DNA of 64,000 bases from Fibrobacterota bacterium (GCA_023412475.1 JAEYNR010000044.1:1-64000), one strand, 5' to 3'; positions 28,201 to 36,079 are shown, numbered from the stretch's first letter. Program-made: numbers and translations. The notes: a model not told the origin generated them from the letters alone.

Positions 28201-29033
28201 AGAATTTCAACATATTCGATGCTATTTTGAAGAAGTTTTTTCCAACGCTCCTCATTGATTATTTCGTTTGCATCGATAATTATCTCACCGGTATTTTCAT
28301 CGAAAACCGTTCTGGCATTAACATTGCCAAGAATTTTCTCCATGTTCTCATCGTTGACAGCCACCCTGACAGTATCGTGAAACAGCCCCAGAATCATTTC
28401 ATCTGTTGAATACCCCAGAGCTCTGAGCAGAACTGTAGCTGGCATCTTCTTGCGCCGGTCGATATTTACCGTAAGCACATCATCCACATCCAGCAGCAAC
28501 TCAACCCACGATCCTCTTTGAGGGATAATTCTGGCAGTAAGCAGCTTTTTACCATTAGGATGCGTAACTTCATCAAAGGTGATTCCCGGCGAGCGGTGAA
28601 GCTGACTTACAATCACCCTTTCGGCACCATTAATTACAAAAGTACCCCGTTCAGTCATTAGCGGAATTTCACCGATATAGACTTCGTTTGTAATCTTTTC
28701 TACGAATTTTTTAGTTTCGCCGTCCTGTTCATACACCAATAGAGACATATCTACTTTCAGCGGAGCTGCATATGTCATACCTCTTTCTTTACATTCTTTA
28801 AGGGTGTATTTAGGTATACCTAGTTTGTATCCCTCATATTCAAGGGAATAATACCCTTTGACATCATTTACAGGAAACAGACTCTGAAACGCCCCATGCA
28901 ATCCCTCTTTTTTACGCATGCGCGGAGGCGTATCAGGTTGTAAAAAAACTTCATAAGATCTAGTCTGGATCTCAAGAAGATTGGGAAGTTCAGCCACCCT
29001 CTTGATCCGGGAATAGCTTTTTCTCTCAACCAT
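25260..29033 (-). CDS. rpoB: RNA polymerase beta subunit
   Basis: Core polymerase subunit, 1257 residues. The rifampicin-region run FFGSSQLSQFLDQTNPLSEL is wild-type-like, and THYGRLCPIETPEGPNIG follows. The C-terminal region has the conserved KMAGRHGNKGVISKI. I start at the ATG at 29033, eight bases after GAGGGG, rather than the GTG at 29039. It follows rplL across a gap with a strong hairpin. Confidence 0.98.
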   Translation of the reverse strand: MVERKSYSRIKRVAELPNLLEIQTRSYEVFLQPDTPPRMRKKEGLHGAFQSLFPVNDVKGYYSLEYEGYKLGIPKYTLKECKERGMTYAAPLKVDMSLLVYEQDGETKKFVEKITNEVYIGEIPLMTERGTFVINGAERVIVSQLHRSPGITFDEVTHPNGKKLLTARIIPQRGSWVELLLDVDDVLTVNIDRRKKMPATVLLRALGYSTDEMILGLFHDTVRVAVNDENMEKILGNVNARTVFDENTGEIIIDANEIINEERWKKLLQNSIEYVEILKDIPNPENMIIRNTLAADTTKSEEEALFFMYATMRPGDPPNVETARNLIQRLFFDEKRYDLGNVGRYRMNTRLGVIPPEGITTMTKDDFIAAFKYIVGLNDGVGFIDDIDHLGNRRVRSVGELLAAQFAVGLTRMVRTIKERLSLRDTENVTPQDLINARTVSTVIQAFFGSSQLSQFLDQTNPLSELTHKRRVSALGPGGLTRERAGFEVRDVHHTHYGRLCPIETPEGPNIGLIASLSTFAKVNGFGFIETPYQRIENGNLTGEIEWLTADQEDNYIIAQANTPVDEKGKFVEKLIFARYRGDFPVVAPQEIAFMDISPMQLVSIAAGLIPFLENDDANRALMGSNMQRQAVPLLRTEPPYVGTGLEARAAVDSGCLIIAKNPGVIEKVDANKIVVRKTRTKDSDDVLGLTEFDTYELVKFERSNQDTCINQKVCIKAGMKVNAGDVLADGHATHAGEIALGRNVTAAFMPWRGYNFEDAIIISERLVAEDVFTSVHIEVFETEVRDTKRGPEELTREIPNVSEDALKNLDENGVIRIGTEVEAGDILVGKVTPKGETELSPEERLLRAIFGEKAGDVRDSSLKAPPGLKGTVIDTRIYSRKERDKRSKKKDKKRIDELKAEITDQITEIEKVRLDRLTEFLSDTISREVSNFHTGETIIPEGKKWNRTMLSKLDFRNISFKDGLCADDDKNSKAEEVLYRANDLIAKLEDKLDKEIDKVVRGDELKPGVLQLVKVYVAKKRKLSVGDKMAGRHGNKGVISKILPVEDLPYLPDGSPIDIILNPLGVPSRMNVGQILETHMGWAAQKLGLRIATPVFDGASYEDVVDLLKEAGLPSSGKIQLRDGRSGEPFDHEVTVGPIYMLKLCHLVDDKIHARSIGPYSLVTQQPLGGKSQFGGQRFGEMEVWALEAYGAAYTLQQILTVKSDDLAGRSKIYEAIVKGENTPEAGIPESFKVLVREIKALALDIDILTGEETAA

Positions 29034-29094
29034 TCGCACATCCCCTCGATGTTGTTATCTATGAATAGATAGCTTTAGAATATTATATAAATAA

Positions 29095-29126
29095 CACAAA
29101 ACACCTTGGCTACAAGGTGTTTTGTG
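29095..29126 (-). terminator. rplL-rpoB intergenic hairpin, probable attenuator
   Basis: CACAAAACACCTTG (29095-29108) and CAAGGTGTTTTGTG (29113-29126) form a perfect 14-bp stem with a 4-nt loop. On the minus strand an imperfect AT-rich tail follows. A partial terminator between rplL and rpoB is known from E. coli, where it lowers rpoBC relative to rplJL. The position matches, so attenuation is the likely role. Confidence 0.7.
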
Positions 29127-29191
29127 CTAAAAACAAATAAATTAGATAGAAATTTATTAGAAACGTGGAAATCACGCTTTCCGGCAAGCAA

Positions 29192-29569
29192 TTATTTAAT
29201 TTCGACGGATGCGCCGTTTTCTTCAAGTTTTTTCTTCAACGCCTCAGCATCATCTTTGCTGATCGCCTCTTTTACAGCTTTAGGAGCACTCTCTACCAGG
29301 TCCTTAGCTTCCTTGAGTCCCAAACCTGTTACCTCACGCACAACCTTGATTACCTGAATCTTTTTATCACCAGCAGCCTTGAGAACCACATCAAACTCTG
29401 TTTTCTCTTCCGCAGGTGCAGCAGCCGCAGGTGCAGCTGCAAGAGCAGCAACCGGTGCGGCAGCCTTGACATCAAATTTTTCTTCAATAGCTTTGATAAG
29501 ATCGGAGAGCTCTATAACCGTCATGCCTCCAATAGCATCAATTATTTCTTCCTTAGTTAAGGTAGCCAC
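29192..29569 (-). CDS. rplL: 50S ribosomal protein L7/L12
   Basis: Stalk protein, 125 residues: an N-terminal dimer domain, an alanine/proline-rich hinge near residues 40-55, and the C-terminal factor-binding domain with KIQVIKVVREVTGLGLKEAK. It follows rplJ. Confidence 0.98.
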   Translation of the reverse strand: MATLTKEEIIDAIGGMTVIELSDLIKAIEEKFDVKAAAPVAALAAAPAAAAPAEEKTEFDVVLKAAGDKKIQVIKVVREVTGLGLKEAKDLVESAPKAVKEAISKDDAEALKKKLEENGASVEIK

Positions 29570-29621
29570 AATGAACCTCCATTAAATTGAATGAGTTTTA
29601 ATTTCGTTTTTAATCCAGCAC

Positions 29622-30152
29622 TTATTGTGCCTGATCCTTTTTGTCTTTGAGAGCATTCAGAGTGCCCACAAATTTTGAAAGGATTGAGTTAAGTACACCC
29701 GCAAATTTGCCCATAGGAGCCTGCAGACAACCAAGAAACTGCGACAGAAGGACATCACGACTGGGAAGATCTGCAAGTTTAATGGCATCATCACCACTAA
29801 AGACACTCCCTTCCACATAAGCGATTTTCAATTCAAGAAGATTTTTGTTTTCTTTTTGAAAATCTCTGATAATCTTTGCCGGAATCGTGCCTTCTTTTCT
29901 GGTAACCGCTACTGCTGTCGGACCCTTAAAATGAGGAATCAAATCATCTTTTCCCACTCTAGAACAAGCAATTTTGGCCAGAGTGTTTTTTACTACCATG
30001 AATTGAATTCCGCTTTTTCTCAGGTCGGATCTCAGTTTGGTAATTTTTTCGACATTAATCTTATCGTTGTCAGCCAGATAAATTCCTGTTGCTTCCTGGA
30101 ATTCACTTTCAAGAAGCTCGATATCCGCTGTTCTTTCAGCTTTTGTCGACAT
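29622..30152 (-). CDS. rplJ: 50S ribosomal protein L10
   Basis: Base of the L7/L12 stalk, 176 residues. The RNA-binding N domain (SDLRKSGIQFMVVKNTLAKI) and a C-terminal helix for L12 dimers are visible. The gap to rplA is only 33 nt, so a classic L10 leader autoregulatory site does not obviously fit there. Confidence 0.97.
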   Translation of the reverse strand: MSTKAERTADIELLESEFQEATGIYLADNDKINVEKITKLRSDLRKSGIQFMVVKNTLAKIACSRVGKDDLIPHFKGPTAVAVTRKEGTIPAKIIRDFQKENKNLLELKIAYVEGSVFSGDDAIKLADLPSRDVLLSQFLGCLQAPMGKFAGVLNSILSKFVGTLNALKDKKDQAQ

Positions 30153-30185
30153 TTCTAAACCCTTTTTATGGTAACCACAAGTAAA

Positions 30186-30878
30186 TTACATTTTCAGATC
30201 ATTAGCATTTATCTTCAGCCCTTGCCCCATAGTGCTTGAGAGACTTACCTTTTTGATGTATTGTCCCTTTGCAGCAGCAGGTTTGGCCTTATTGACAGCA
30301 TCCATAAATGCTTTGGCATTTTCCAGAATCTTCTGAGTGTCAAAAGAGAGTTTTCCGAGTGGGGCATGTAAAATCCCCGCCTTTTCTACTCTAAATTCCA
30401 CTTTACCTTTTTTCATCTCTTTTACAGCTTTGGTAACATCCATAGTAACAGTTCCGACTTTGGGATTTGGCATCAAGCCTCTGGTACCTAGGATTTTCCC
30501 CAGTTTTCCAACAACTTTCATCATATCTGGCGTGGCTATGACAGCATCAAATTCCAGCCATCCACCTTTTATCTTTTCTGCCAAATCATCACCACCCACA
30601 TAATCAGCACCAGCCTCTTTGGCTTCAGCTTCTTTTTCACCCTGAGCAAAAACCAGAACTCTAATTGTTTTACCTAATCCATTAGGAAGCACAGCCGCAC
30701 CACGTACAGCCTGCTCACTTTTTCTTGGATCCACACCCAACCTGACAGCTACTTCAACTGTCTCATCATACTTGACTGCTGAGTTTGACTTCAGAAATTC
30801 GATAGCCTCAACAGCACTGTACTCTTTGGTCTTATCGACTTTCTTATAGACTTCGTTATACTTCTTACCATGTCTCAT
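30186..30878 (-). CDS. rplA: 50S ribosomal protein L1
   Basis: L1-stalk protein, 230 residues from the ATG at 30878 (MRHGKKYNEVYKKVD), nine bases after GGGAG. The signature GTRGLMPNPKVGTVTMDV is present. A longer in-frame start at 30929 would overlap rplK and is not favoured. Confidence 0.97.
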   Translation of the reverse strand: MRHGKKYNEVYKKVDKTKEYSAVEAIEFLKSNSAVKYDETVEVAVRLGVDPRKSEQAVRGAAVLPNGLGKTIRVLVFAQGEKEAEAKEAGADYVGGDDLAEKIKGGWLEFDAVIATPDMMKVVGKLGKILGTRGLMPNPKVGTVTMDVTKAVKEMKKGKVEFRVEKAGILHAPLGKLSFDTQKILENAKAFMDAVNKAKPAAAKGQYIKKVSLSSTMGQGLKINANDLKM

Positions 30879-30909
30879 TAAACTGATCTCCCTATTTATA
30901 AGGCAAGCG

Positions 30910-31335
30910 TTATTGAGTAATATTGACACCCATACTGCGGGCTGTCCCCTTTACCATTTTAACAGCCGCCTCCAGACTTCCAGCATTAAGATCGGCGAGT
31001 TTCATCTCGGCGATTTTTGTTACCTGGGCCGTAGTCAATGACCCGATTTTTTCTTTATTGGGAACACCAGAACCTTTCTCTTTCCCCAGCTCTTTCATTA
31101 TCAGAACAGCCGCAGGAGGTGTTTTGGTAATAAATGTAAAAGACCGGTCAGAATAGACTGTAATAACCACCGGGATAATTAATCCCTGAGAATCCTTTGT
31201 TCTGGCATTAAAAGCCTTACAGAATTCCATAATATTAACACCCTGCTGACCAAGCGCAGGTCCCACCGGAGGAGCAGGGTTGGCAGCACCACCGGGTATC
31301 TGCAATTTAACTTGTCCAACAATTTTCTTAGCCAC
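30910..31335 (-). CDS. rplK: 50S ribosomal protein L11
   Basis: GTPase-centre protein, 141 residues. It has the N domain VKLQIPGGAANPAPPVGPAL and the C-terminal signature IAEMKLADLNAGSLEAAVKM. It follows nusG by 21 nt. Confidence 0.98.
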   Translation of the reverse strand: MAKKIVGQVKLQIPGGAANPAPPVGPALGQQGVNIMEFCKAFNARTKDSQGLIIPVVITVYSDRSFTFITKTPPAAVLIMKELGKEKGSGVPNKEKIGSLTTAQVTKIAEMKLADLNAGSLEAAVKMVKGTARSMGVNITQ

Positions 31336-31356
31336 TTTTCAGACTCCCTTTATAAG

Positions 31357-31887
31357 TCAGCTTATTGGAGTAACATGCATGAAATCGACTTCCACTGGGG
31401 TCGACCTTCCAAACACACTTACCATTACTTTTATTTTACCTTTTTCAGGATGAATCTCATCGACTACACCATCAAAATCTTTAAAGGGTCCCTCTTTAAT
31501 CTTCACAGCATCACCGATTTCAAAAGGAACTTCAGAAATTTGTTGACGAGATATTTTTTCGGATTGTCCCAGAATCCTACGCACTTCCTCTTCACGAAGC
31601 GCCTGGGGTTTGTTACCGCCAACAAAACCGGTAACCCCTGCGGAACTTCTTACCGCATGCATAGTCTCCTTGGTAAGCTCCATCTCTACCAAGATATAAC
31701 TGGGGAAAAACTTTCGAGTGCTCTTAAGTTTTTTTCCATTTTTAACCTGAACCACATCCTGAGTAGGCATAAGAACCTGCTTTATCAGCTCACCCATCTC
31801 TCCTGACTCAATCAGTTCAGTAAGATATTGATGTACTTTAGATTCCTGCCCTGAATAGGTGTGTACTACATACCATCGTGTCGCCAT
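31357..31887 (-). CDS. nusG: Transcription antitermination/elongation factor NusG
   Basis: Binds RNA polymerase and couples it to Rho or ribosomes. At 176 residues it has the NGN domain (WYVVHTYSGQESKVHQYL at the start, FPSYILVEMEL) and the C-terminal KOW domain (AVKIKEGPFKDFDGVVDEI). It lies between secE and rplK. Confidence 0.97.
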   Translation of the reverse strand: MATRWYVVHTYSGQESKVHQYLTELIESGEMGELIKQVLMPTQDVVQVKNGKKLKSTRKFFPSYILVEMELTKETMHAVRSSAGVTGFVGGNKPQALREEEVRRILGQSEKISRQQISEVPFEIGDAVKIKEGPFKDFDGVVDEIHPEKGKIKVMVSVFGRSTPVEVDFMHVTPIS

Positions 31888-31901
31888 CGAGTACCTCTAA
31901 A

Positions 31902-32102
31902 TTATTGTCCTATTTGGCCTGATTTAAAGATGAAACTCATGATAGTCAGAAATAGACTATCGCATGCAAATACATATAACGAAACGACGATACTCAGGAT
32001 AACAACGAGCAAAGTAGCTCCACTTACTTCGTTTTTAGAAGGCCAACTAACCTTAGCCATTTCTAAACGAACATCTTTGAGATATTGAATAAACTTCTGC
32101 AT
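31902..32102 (-). CDS. secE: Preprotein translocase subunit SecE
   Basis: Short SecE of 66 residues with one membrane helix near residues 29-52 and the amphipathic run KDVRLEMAKVSWPSKNEV before it, the family signature. It lies between tRNA-Trp and nusG. Confidence 0.95.
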   Translation of the reverse strand: MQKFIQYLKDVRLEMAKVSWPSKNEVSGATLLVVILSIVVSLYVFACDSLFLTIMSFIFKSGQIGQ

Positions 32103-32118
32103 GTTTTACCCGGAAATG

Positions 32119-32191
32119 CAGGCCTGGAGGGACTCGAACCCCCAACCAACGGTTTTGGAGACCGCTACTCTACCAATTGAGCTACAGACCT
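32119..32191 (-). tRNA. tRNA-Trp (CCA anticodon)
   Basis: Full cloverleaf on the minus strand: acceptor AGGTCTG/CAGGCCT with one G-T pair, anticodon loop CTCCAAA, T-loop GTTCGAG. The 3' CCA is not encoded. It lies between rpmG and secE, a common bacterial arrangement. Confidence 0.95.
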
Positions 32192-32227
32192 AATTTATTG
32201 TTTACCAATCCGTCCCGACAACTGCTT

Positions 32228-32249
32228 AAGAAGCCTTATTTGGCTTCTT
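32228..32249 (-). promoter_or_regulatory. Hairpin over the rpmG stop codon
   Basis: AAGAAGCC and GGCTTCTT form an 8-bp stem whose 6-nt loop holds the rpmG stop codon. There is no U-tract. It may mark an RNA-processing point between rpmG and tRNA-Trp. Confidence 0.35.
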
Positions 32250-32388
32250 TGTGCATTGTTCTTTTTCTTTCGAATGGACAGTATTTTTTAAATTCCACTC
32301 TACCGGAATGTTTACGTTTGTTTTTTGTCGTTTCGTAATTACGCTGCTTGCACGATGTGCACTCTAGCGTTATTTTATCTCTTGGCAT
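32236..32388 (-). CDS. rpmG: 50S ribosomal protein L33, zinc ribbon incomplete
   Basis: Found by direct translation: 50 residues starting MPRDKITLECTSCKQRN at the ATG at 32388. Cys10, Cys13 and Cys37 occupy three zinc-ligand positions. The fourth, normally Cys three residues after the third, is Glu40 (CPFE in place of CPxC). The rest, including the terminal MHKEAK, is normal. It lies between tuf and tRNA-Trp. Confidence 0.92.
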   Translation of the reverse strand: MPRDKITLECTSCKQRNYETTKNKRKHSGRVEFKKYCPFERKRTMHKEAK

Positions 32389-32419
32389 AATACCGCTCTT
32401 TTAATAGTTGACGGATTGT

Positions 32420-33625
32420 TTATTCTATGATTTCTGTAACGATACCGGCACCAACTGTACGCCCACCTTCACGGATAGCGAAATGAAGCTCTTTCTCCAT
32501 AGCAATAGGTGCAATCAACTCAACGTCCATTGCAGCGTTGTCACCAGGCATGATCATTTCCACACCTTCAGCCAGCTTAATTGACCCAGTTACATCAGTT
32601 GTTCTGAAATAAAACTGAGGACGATATCCGGTGAAAAATGGTGTATGACGTCCGCCTTCTTCCTTTGAAAGAACGTAAACTTTCGCCTTGAACTTTTTGT
32701 GAGGTGTAATTGATCCCGGTTTTGCCAGAACCATACCACGTTCAATATCATTTTTATCTATTCCACGCAGAAGCGTTCCAACATTATCACCCGCCTGAGC
32801 CTGATCCAACAACTTGCGGAACATCTCAACACCGGTAACAATTGTTTTTCTGGTCGGCCTCAAACCAACAATTTCGACTTCATCACCCACTTTTACAGTA
32901 CCACGTTCCATACGACCGGTAGCCACAGTACCACGTCCGGTGATAGAGAAAACATCCTCAACAGACATGAGCAAAGGTTTGTCGATTTCACGCTCAGGAT
33001 CAGGAATAAAAGAATCAACAGCAGCAAGAAGATCAATTATCGGTTTTGACTTTTCAGGATCTTCCGGATTTGTCAAAGCAGCAATTGCACTTCCGCGGAT
33101 GATCGGTGTATCATCGCCAGGAAACTCATATTTTGAAAGCAGTTCGCGAATTTCAAGTTCCACCAGCTCCAGAAGTTCAGGATCATCAACAACATCAACT
33201 TTGTTAAGAAACACAACGATATAGGGGACACCAACCTGACGTGCCAGAAGAATATGCTCACGAGTCTGAGGCATAGGACCATCAGCAGCACTCACCACCA
33301 GAATAGCACCATCCATCTGAGCTGCACCAGTAATCATATTTTTTACATAATCAGCATGTCCGGGGCAGTCAACATGTGCATAATGACGATTTTCTGTAGA
33401 ATATTCCACATGCGAAGTTGCGATTGTCATAATTTTTGTATCATCACGACGTCCCTGAGACTCAGATGCTTTCGCTACCTCATCATAAGAAATAAATTTT
33501 GCCAAACCCCTAACAGCAGAGACTCTGGTAAGAGCAGCCGTTAAAGTAGTTTTACCATGATCAACGTGCCCGATTGTACCTACGTTTACGTGGGGTTTGG
33601 AACGTTCAAATTTTTCCTTTGCCAT
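32420..33625 (-). CDS. tuf: Elongation factor Tu with unusual switch I
   Basis: Delivers aminoacyl-tRNA to the ribosome; 401 residues. The P-loop GHVDHGKT (19-26), DCPGH (86-90) and NKVD are canonical, as are domains II and III. Switch I is not: where most EF-Tu have an ARGITI motif, residues 58-68 read GRRDDTKIMTI. The magnesium-contacting threonine appears conserved as Thr67, but the Arg-Gly before it is lost. It is the only tuf in the window and lies downstream of four tRNA genes. Confidence 0.97.
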   Translation of the reverse strand: MAKEKFERSKPHVNVGTIGHVDHGKTTLTAALTRVSAVRGLAKFISYDEVAKASESQGRRDDTKIMTIATSHVEYSTENRHYAHVDCPGHADYVKNMITGAAQMDGAILVVSAADGPMPQTREHILLARQVGVPYIVVFLNKVDVVDDPELLELVELEIRELLSKYEFPGDDTPIIRGSAIAALTNPEDPEKSKPIIDLLAAVDSFIPDPEREIDKPLLMSVEDVFSITGRGTVATGRMERGTVKVGDEVEIVGLRPTRKTIVTGVEMFRKLLDQAQAGDNVGTLLRGIDKNDIERGMVLAKPGSITPHKKFKAKVYVLSKEEGGRHTPFFTGYRPQFYFRTTDVTGSIKLAEGVEMIMPGDNAAMDVELIAPIAMEKELHFAIREGGRTVGAGIVTEIIE

Positions 33626-33708
33626 GGAAACCTCTCATTATATGGTGTAAGTTGAATAATTATAACCGTATATTATCAAAGCCGGTCCATTTTCACGACT
33701 AAAACAAA

Positions 33709-33782
<74 letters not shown>

Positions 33783-33797
33783 GTATAAAAGAAAAAA

Positions 33798-33869
33798 AGC
33801 GGGCAATGAGATTCGAACTCACAACAGCCACCTTGGAAGGGTGGAGCTCTACCATTGAGCTATGCCCGC
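33798..33869 (-). tRNA. tRNA-Gly (TCC anticodon)
   Basis: Cloverleaf with acceptor GCGGGCA/TGCCCGC, anticodon loop CTTCCAA and T-loop GTTCGAA region. It is third in the Thr-Tyr-Gly-Thr cluster. Confidence 0.95.
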
Positions 33870-33879
33870 AGATTTTCAA

Positions 33880-33962
33880 TGGGCAGGGGTGGTTTTGAAC
33901 CACCGTAGGCCGGAGCCAATGGATTTACAGTCCATCCCCTTTAACCACTCGGGCACCTACCC
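33880..33962 (-). tRNA. tRNA-Tyr (GTA anticodon)
   Basis: Class II tRNA of 83 nt with a long variable arm, acceptor GGGTAGG/CCTGCCC, anticodon loop CTGTAAA, T-arm GGTGG/CCACC. It is second in the cluster. Confidence 0.95.
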
Positions 33963-33975
33963 TATTTTTATCTGG

Positions 33976-34048
33976 AGCCGATGGAGGGATTCAAACCCCC
34001 GACCATTCGATTACAAGTCGAATGCTCTATCAACTGAGCTACATCGGC
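33976..34048 (-). tRNA. tRNA-Thr (TGT anticodon)
   Basis: Cloverleaf with acceptor GCCGATG/CATCGGC and anticodon loop CTTGTAA. It is the first gene of the tRNA-tuf transcript, about 20 nt after the predicted transcription start. Confidence 0.95.
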
Positions 34049-34074
34049 TTATGCCTGTAGAAAAAAGTCTATCA

Positions 34075-34104
34075 AATATAATTTCGTCAAATTATGGAAG
34101 TCAA
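34075..34104 (-). promoter_or_regulatory. Sigma-70-type promoter of the tRNA-tuf operon
   Basis: On the minus strand TTGACT (34099-34104) and TATATT (34075-34080) are 18 bases apart, placing transcription start near 34068, 20 nt before tRNA-Thr(TGT). It lies between the clpP stop and the first tRNA, as expected for the main promoter of the cluster. Confidence 0.6.
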
Positions 34105-34120
34105 TATGTTTTCGATGAAA

Positions 34121-34717
34121 TTACTTTTTTTCTTTTTTAAACACCACATCAACTATTCCATACTTTTTTGAGTCCTCTGCAGACATGAAAAAATCACGAT
34201 CAGTATCATCCTGAATCTTATCAATAGACTGCCCCGTATGATCAGCTAAAATCTGATTAAGATTATCCCTCACCCTAAGCATCTCTTCTGCCTGAATCTG
34301 AATATCTGATGCAGGACCAAACATATTTCCCGAAATCAGAGGCTGATGAATCAAAACCCTGGCATGCTCCCAGGCCTGACGCTTCCCTTTAGTCCCAGAA
34401 CACAATAACACTGCTGCCATACTGGCCGCCTGACCCATACACACAGTTACTATATCTGATTTAGCAAATTGCATCGCATCATAAATCGCCAGCCCCGATG
34501 AGATCACTCCACCAGGACTGTTTATATATAGATTGATATCATCTGAACTCTGCATGTCATAAAAAAGTATCCGCTTAACTATTGCTTCCGCAGACTCATC
34601 ATTAATCTCACCCCAGAGAAAAATCTGCCTGCGTTTCAAAAGCTGTTCCTCCATCTCGTTACCAGAAAACAGCTTTTTCATATTTTTCATAAAATCATCA
34701 CTCTTATCTGCAGCCAT
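34121..34717 (-). CDS. clpP: ATP-dependent Clp protease proteolytic subunit
   Basis: Serine protease that degrades proteins fed by a Clp ATPase. At 198 residues the catalytic triad is Ser99 (GQAASMAA), His124 (VLIHQPL) and Asp175 by alignment to E. coli. It also has INSPGGVISSG. The ATG follows a G-rich ribosome-binding region. No clpX, lon or tig gene is adjacent; upstream DNA looks degenerate. Confidence 0.96.
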   Translation of the reverse strand: MAADKSDDFMKNMKKLFSGNEMEEQLLKRRQIFLWGEINDESAEAIVKRILFYDMQSSDDINLYINSPGGVISSGLAIYDAMQFAKSDIVTVCMGQAASMAAVLLCSGTKGKRQAWEHARVLIHQPLISGNMFGPASDIQIQAEEMLRVRDNLNQILADHTGQSIDKIQDDTDRDFFMSAEDSKKYGIVDVVFKKEKK

Positions 34718-35354
34718 GGCTGAGCCCCCTTTTTCATAAGTTCAATGTTCTATCTACTATTTTCCTGGAAGCTTTGCAACTGTGTTTGTATCCGTTTTTC
34801 AACCAGAGAAAATCCTGATGGAATCACATCTTCGGTAAGTCTTTATTTCATCAATTCTGCAGTTTTTGTATCACTGCCACCAGCATCCTTAAATGACTCA
34901 ATTGCATACAATCAAAAACTTATAACTTGAGCCCGAGACATTTGCTATGCATTCATTATGCCAATGTCAGCAATCCTGATAGCTTCCATAGGCAAGACCT
35001 GAAGAAATTCACAGAATCTTTGGTTAAAATCACCGGCCCATAATATAGATAAGGGAAAAGAGAAAAAGAAAAAAAAGGCACTTACTCTGTAACAGTGCAA
35101 ACCAGTGGCTTTTATTATGGCCAATGTGAACCAATTTTAAAATAATGATAAGCTCATTTAACGGAATACAGAGGGAAGTTTCGGAGATGTGAGATGCGCT
35201 CTCAAGGATATCAAATGTGCCAGACACCAGACTGTTGAGGGTTAATGAAAAGATTGAAGAGCAATTGCTATATCGTTAAATTCAGCACAGCAGACGGCTG
35301 TATCATCCAAACGGATTGTAATCAACAGATAACAAATGCAGGAAGATAAATTAC
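34718..35354. other. Intergenic region with possible decayed coding fragments
   Basis: No intact gene. On the minus strand short runs read like protein ends, for example ESFKDAGGSDTKTAELMK then stop (near 34850) and RLTEDVIPSGFSLVEKRI (near 34810). On the plus strand DALSRISNVPDTRLLRVNEK followed by IEEQLLYR and a stop lies near 35192-35278. They are in different frames and I cannot assign families, so they may be remnants or chance. Confidence 0.3.
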
Positions 35355-35413
35355 TTAGAAAAAGCACATTTCGGTAAAAAACCACATGACTGGTGTTTAC
35401 AGAAATGTGCTTT
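35355..35413 (-). terminator. Long terminator hairpin after the 35.4-kb gene
   Basis: AAAGCACATTTC (35361-35372) pairs perfectly with GAAATGTGCTTT (35402-35413); the inner part can also pair. On the minus strand TTTTTCT follows, and the plus-strand side also has TTTTTTT shortly after, so it could work in both directions. Confidence 0.75.
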
Positions 35414-35443
35414 GTAATTTTTTTCTATTGCTATTCCATAGAA

Positions 35444-36079
35444 TCAGAATGTTGCGGCAATCCTTAAACCGACTCCATCCCGAACGCTGATAACAGGTGC
35501 GACCTGAAAAGATCTACTGACCTGCTTTGATTTCTCAAGTGTATTATTATTGGTAACAAACGCTAAAGAAACAGCCATTGATGCAATGAAAAAGAGCTCC
35601 TGCCCTACAGCTCCAATAACGCTCAAAGGCTTGGCGCCAGTTAAATTACCCAGTACACCAAGAGCACTAAATGACCATGCCGCCCCATATAATGGGAAAC
35701 CCACATTCTTCCCGATATAGGGCCGATTATACCATTCATATGCCTGCTCAGCTTTATATGCACCACCAGCACATAATGCCGGTCCCACGGCAGTTGCCAA
35801 GCCACCGGTAATCAGAACAGTCAGTTTATCAGAACCAAATTCAATTTTTCTGCCATCTGATGAAGAAATTATGGCAACCGCAGATGATACTCTTAAAACC
35901 AAACCGCAGGCATAGGTTATCGATCCGGCTATTGTTAAATTTTTCGCTGATTTTAGTTCACTGTAGAATATTATATCCTTATTCGGCATTACCAGCCCGG
36001 AACTTGCAGTTTCCTGCAGCTGAGCCTGCAGTGCCACACAGGTTACCATGATTAAACACCAAAAAGCAATATTACGCAT
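35444..36079 (-). CDS. Unrecognised envelope protein with signal peptide
   Basis: No family recognised. The N terminus MRNIAFWCLIMVTCVALQAQ is a typical signal peptide. Hydrophobic stretches near 48-70, 88-105 and 150-175 alternate with short polar loops, and the chain ends in GLRIAATF with a terminal phenylalanine. This fits an integral or peripheral envelope protein, perhaps outer-membrane. It is followed by a strong terminator and diverges from the gene at 36193, sharing a 113-nt promoter region. Confidence 0.65.
   Translation of the reverse strand: MRNIAFWCLIMVTCVALQAQLQETASSGLVMPNKDIIFYSELKSAKNLTIAGSITYACGLVLRVSSAVAIISSSDGRKIEFGSDKLTVLITGGLATAVGPALCAGGAYKAEQAYEWYNRPYIGKNVGFPLYGAAWSFSALGVLGNLTGAKPLSVIGAVGQELFFIASMAVSLAFVTNNNTLEKSKQVSRSFQVAPVISVRDGVGLRIAATF

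Noticed and set aside
32228..32249. Full terminator between rpmG and tRNA-Trp
   Set aside because: The 8-bp stem has no U-tract and its loop contains the rpmG stop codon.
3879..33625. Many 60-200-codon open frames on the plus strand across the ribosomal and polymerase genes
   Set aside because: They lie opposite or out of frame with strongly conserved genes and have no recognisable protein content or ribosome-binding sites.
35030..35227. 65-codon minus-strand frame in the clpP upstream gap
   Set aside because: Hydrophobic low-information sequence, no ribosome-binding site, no family.
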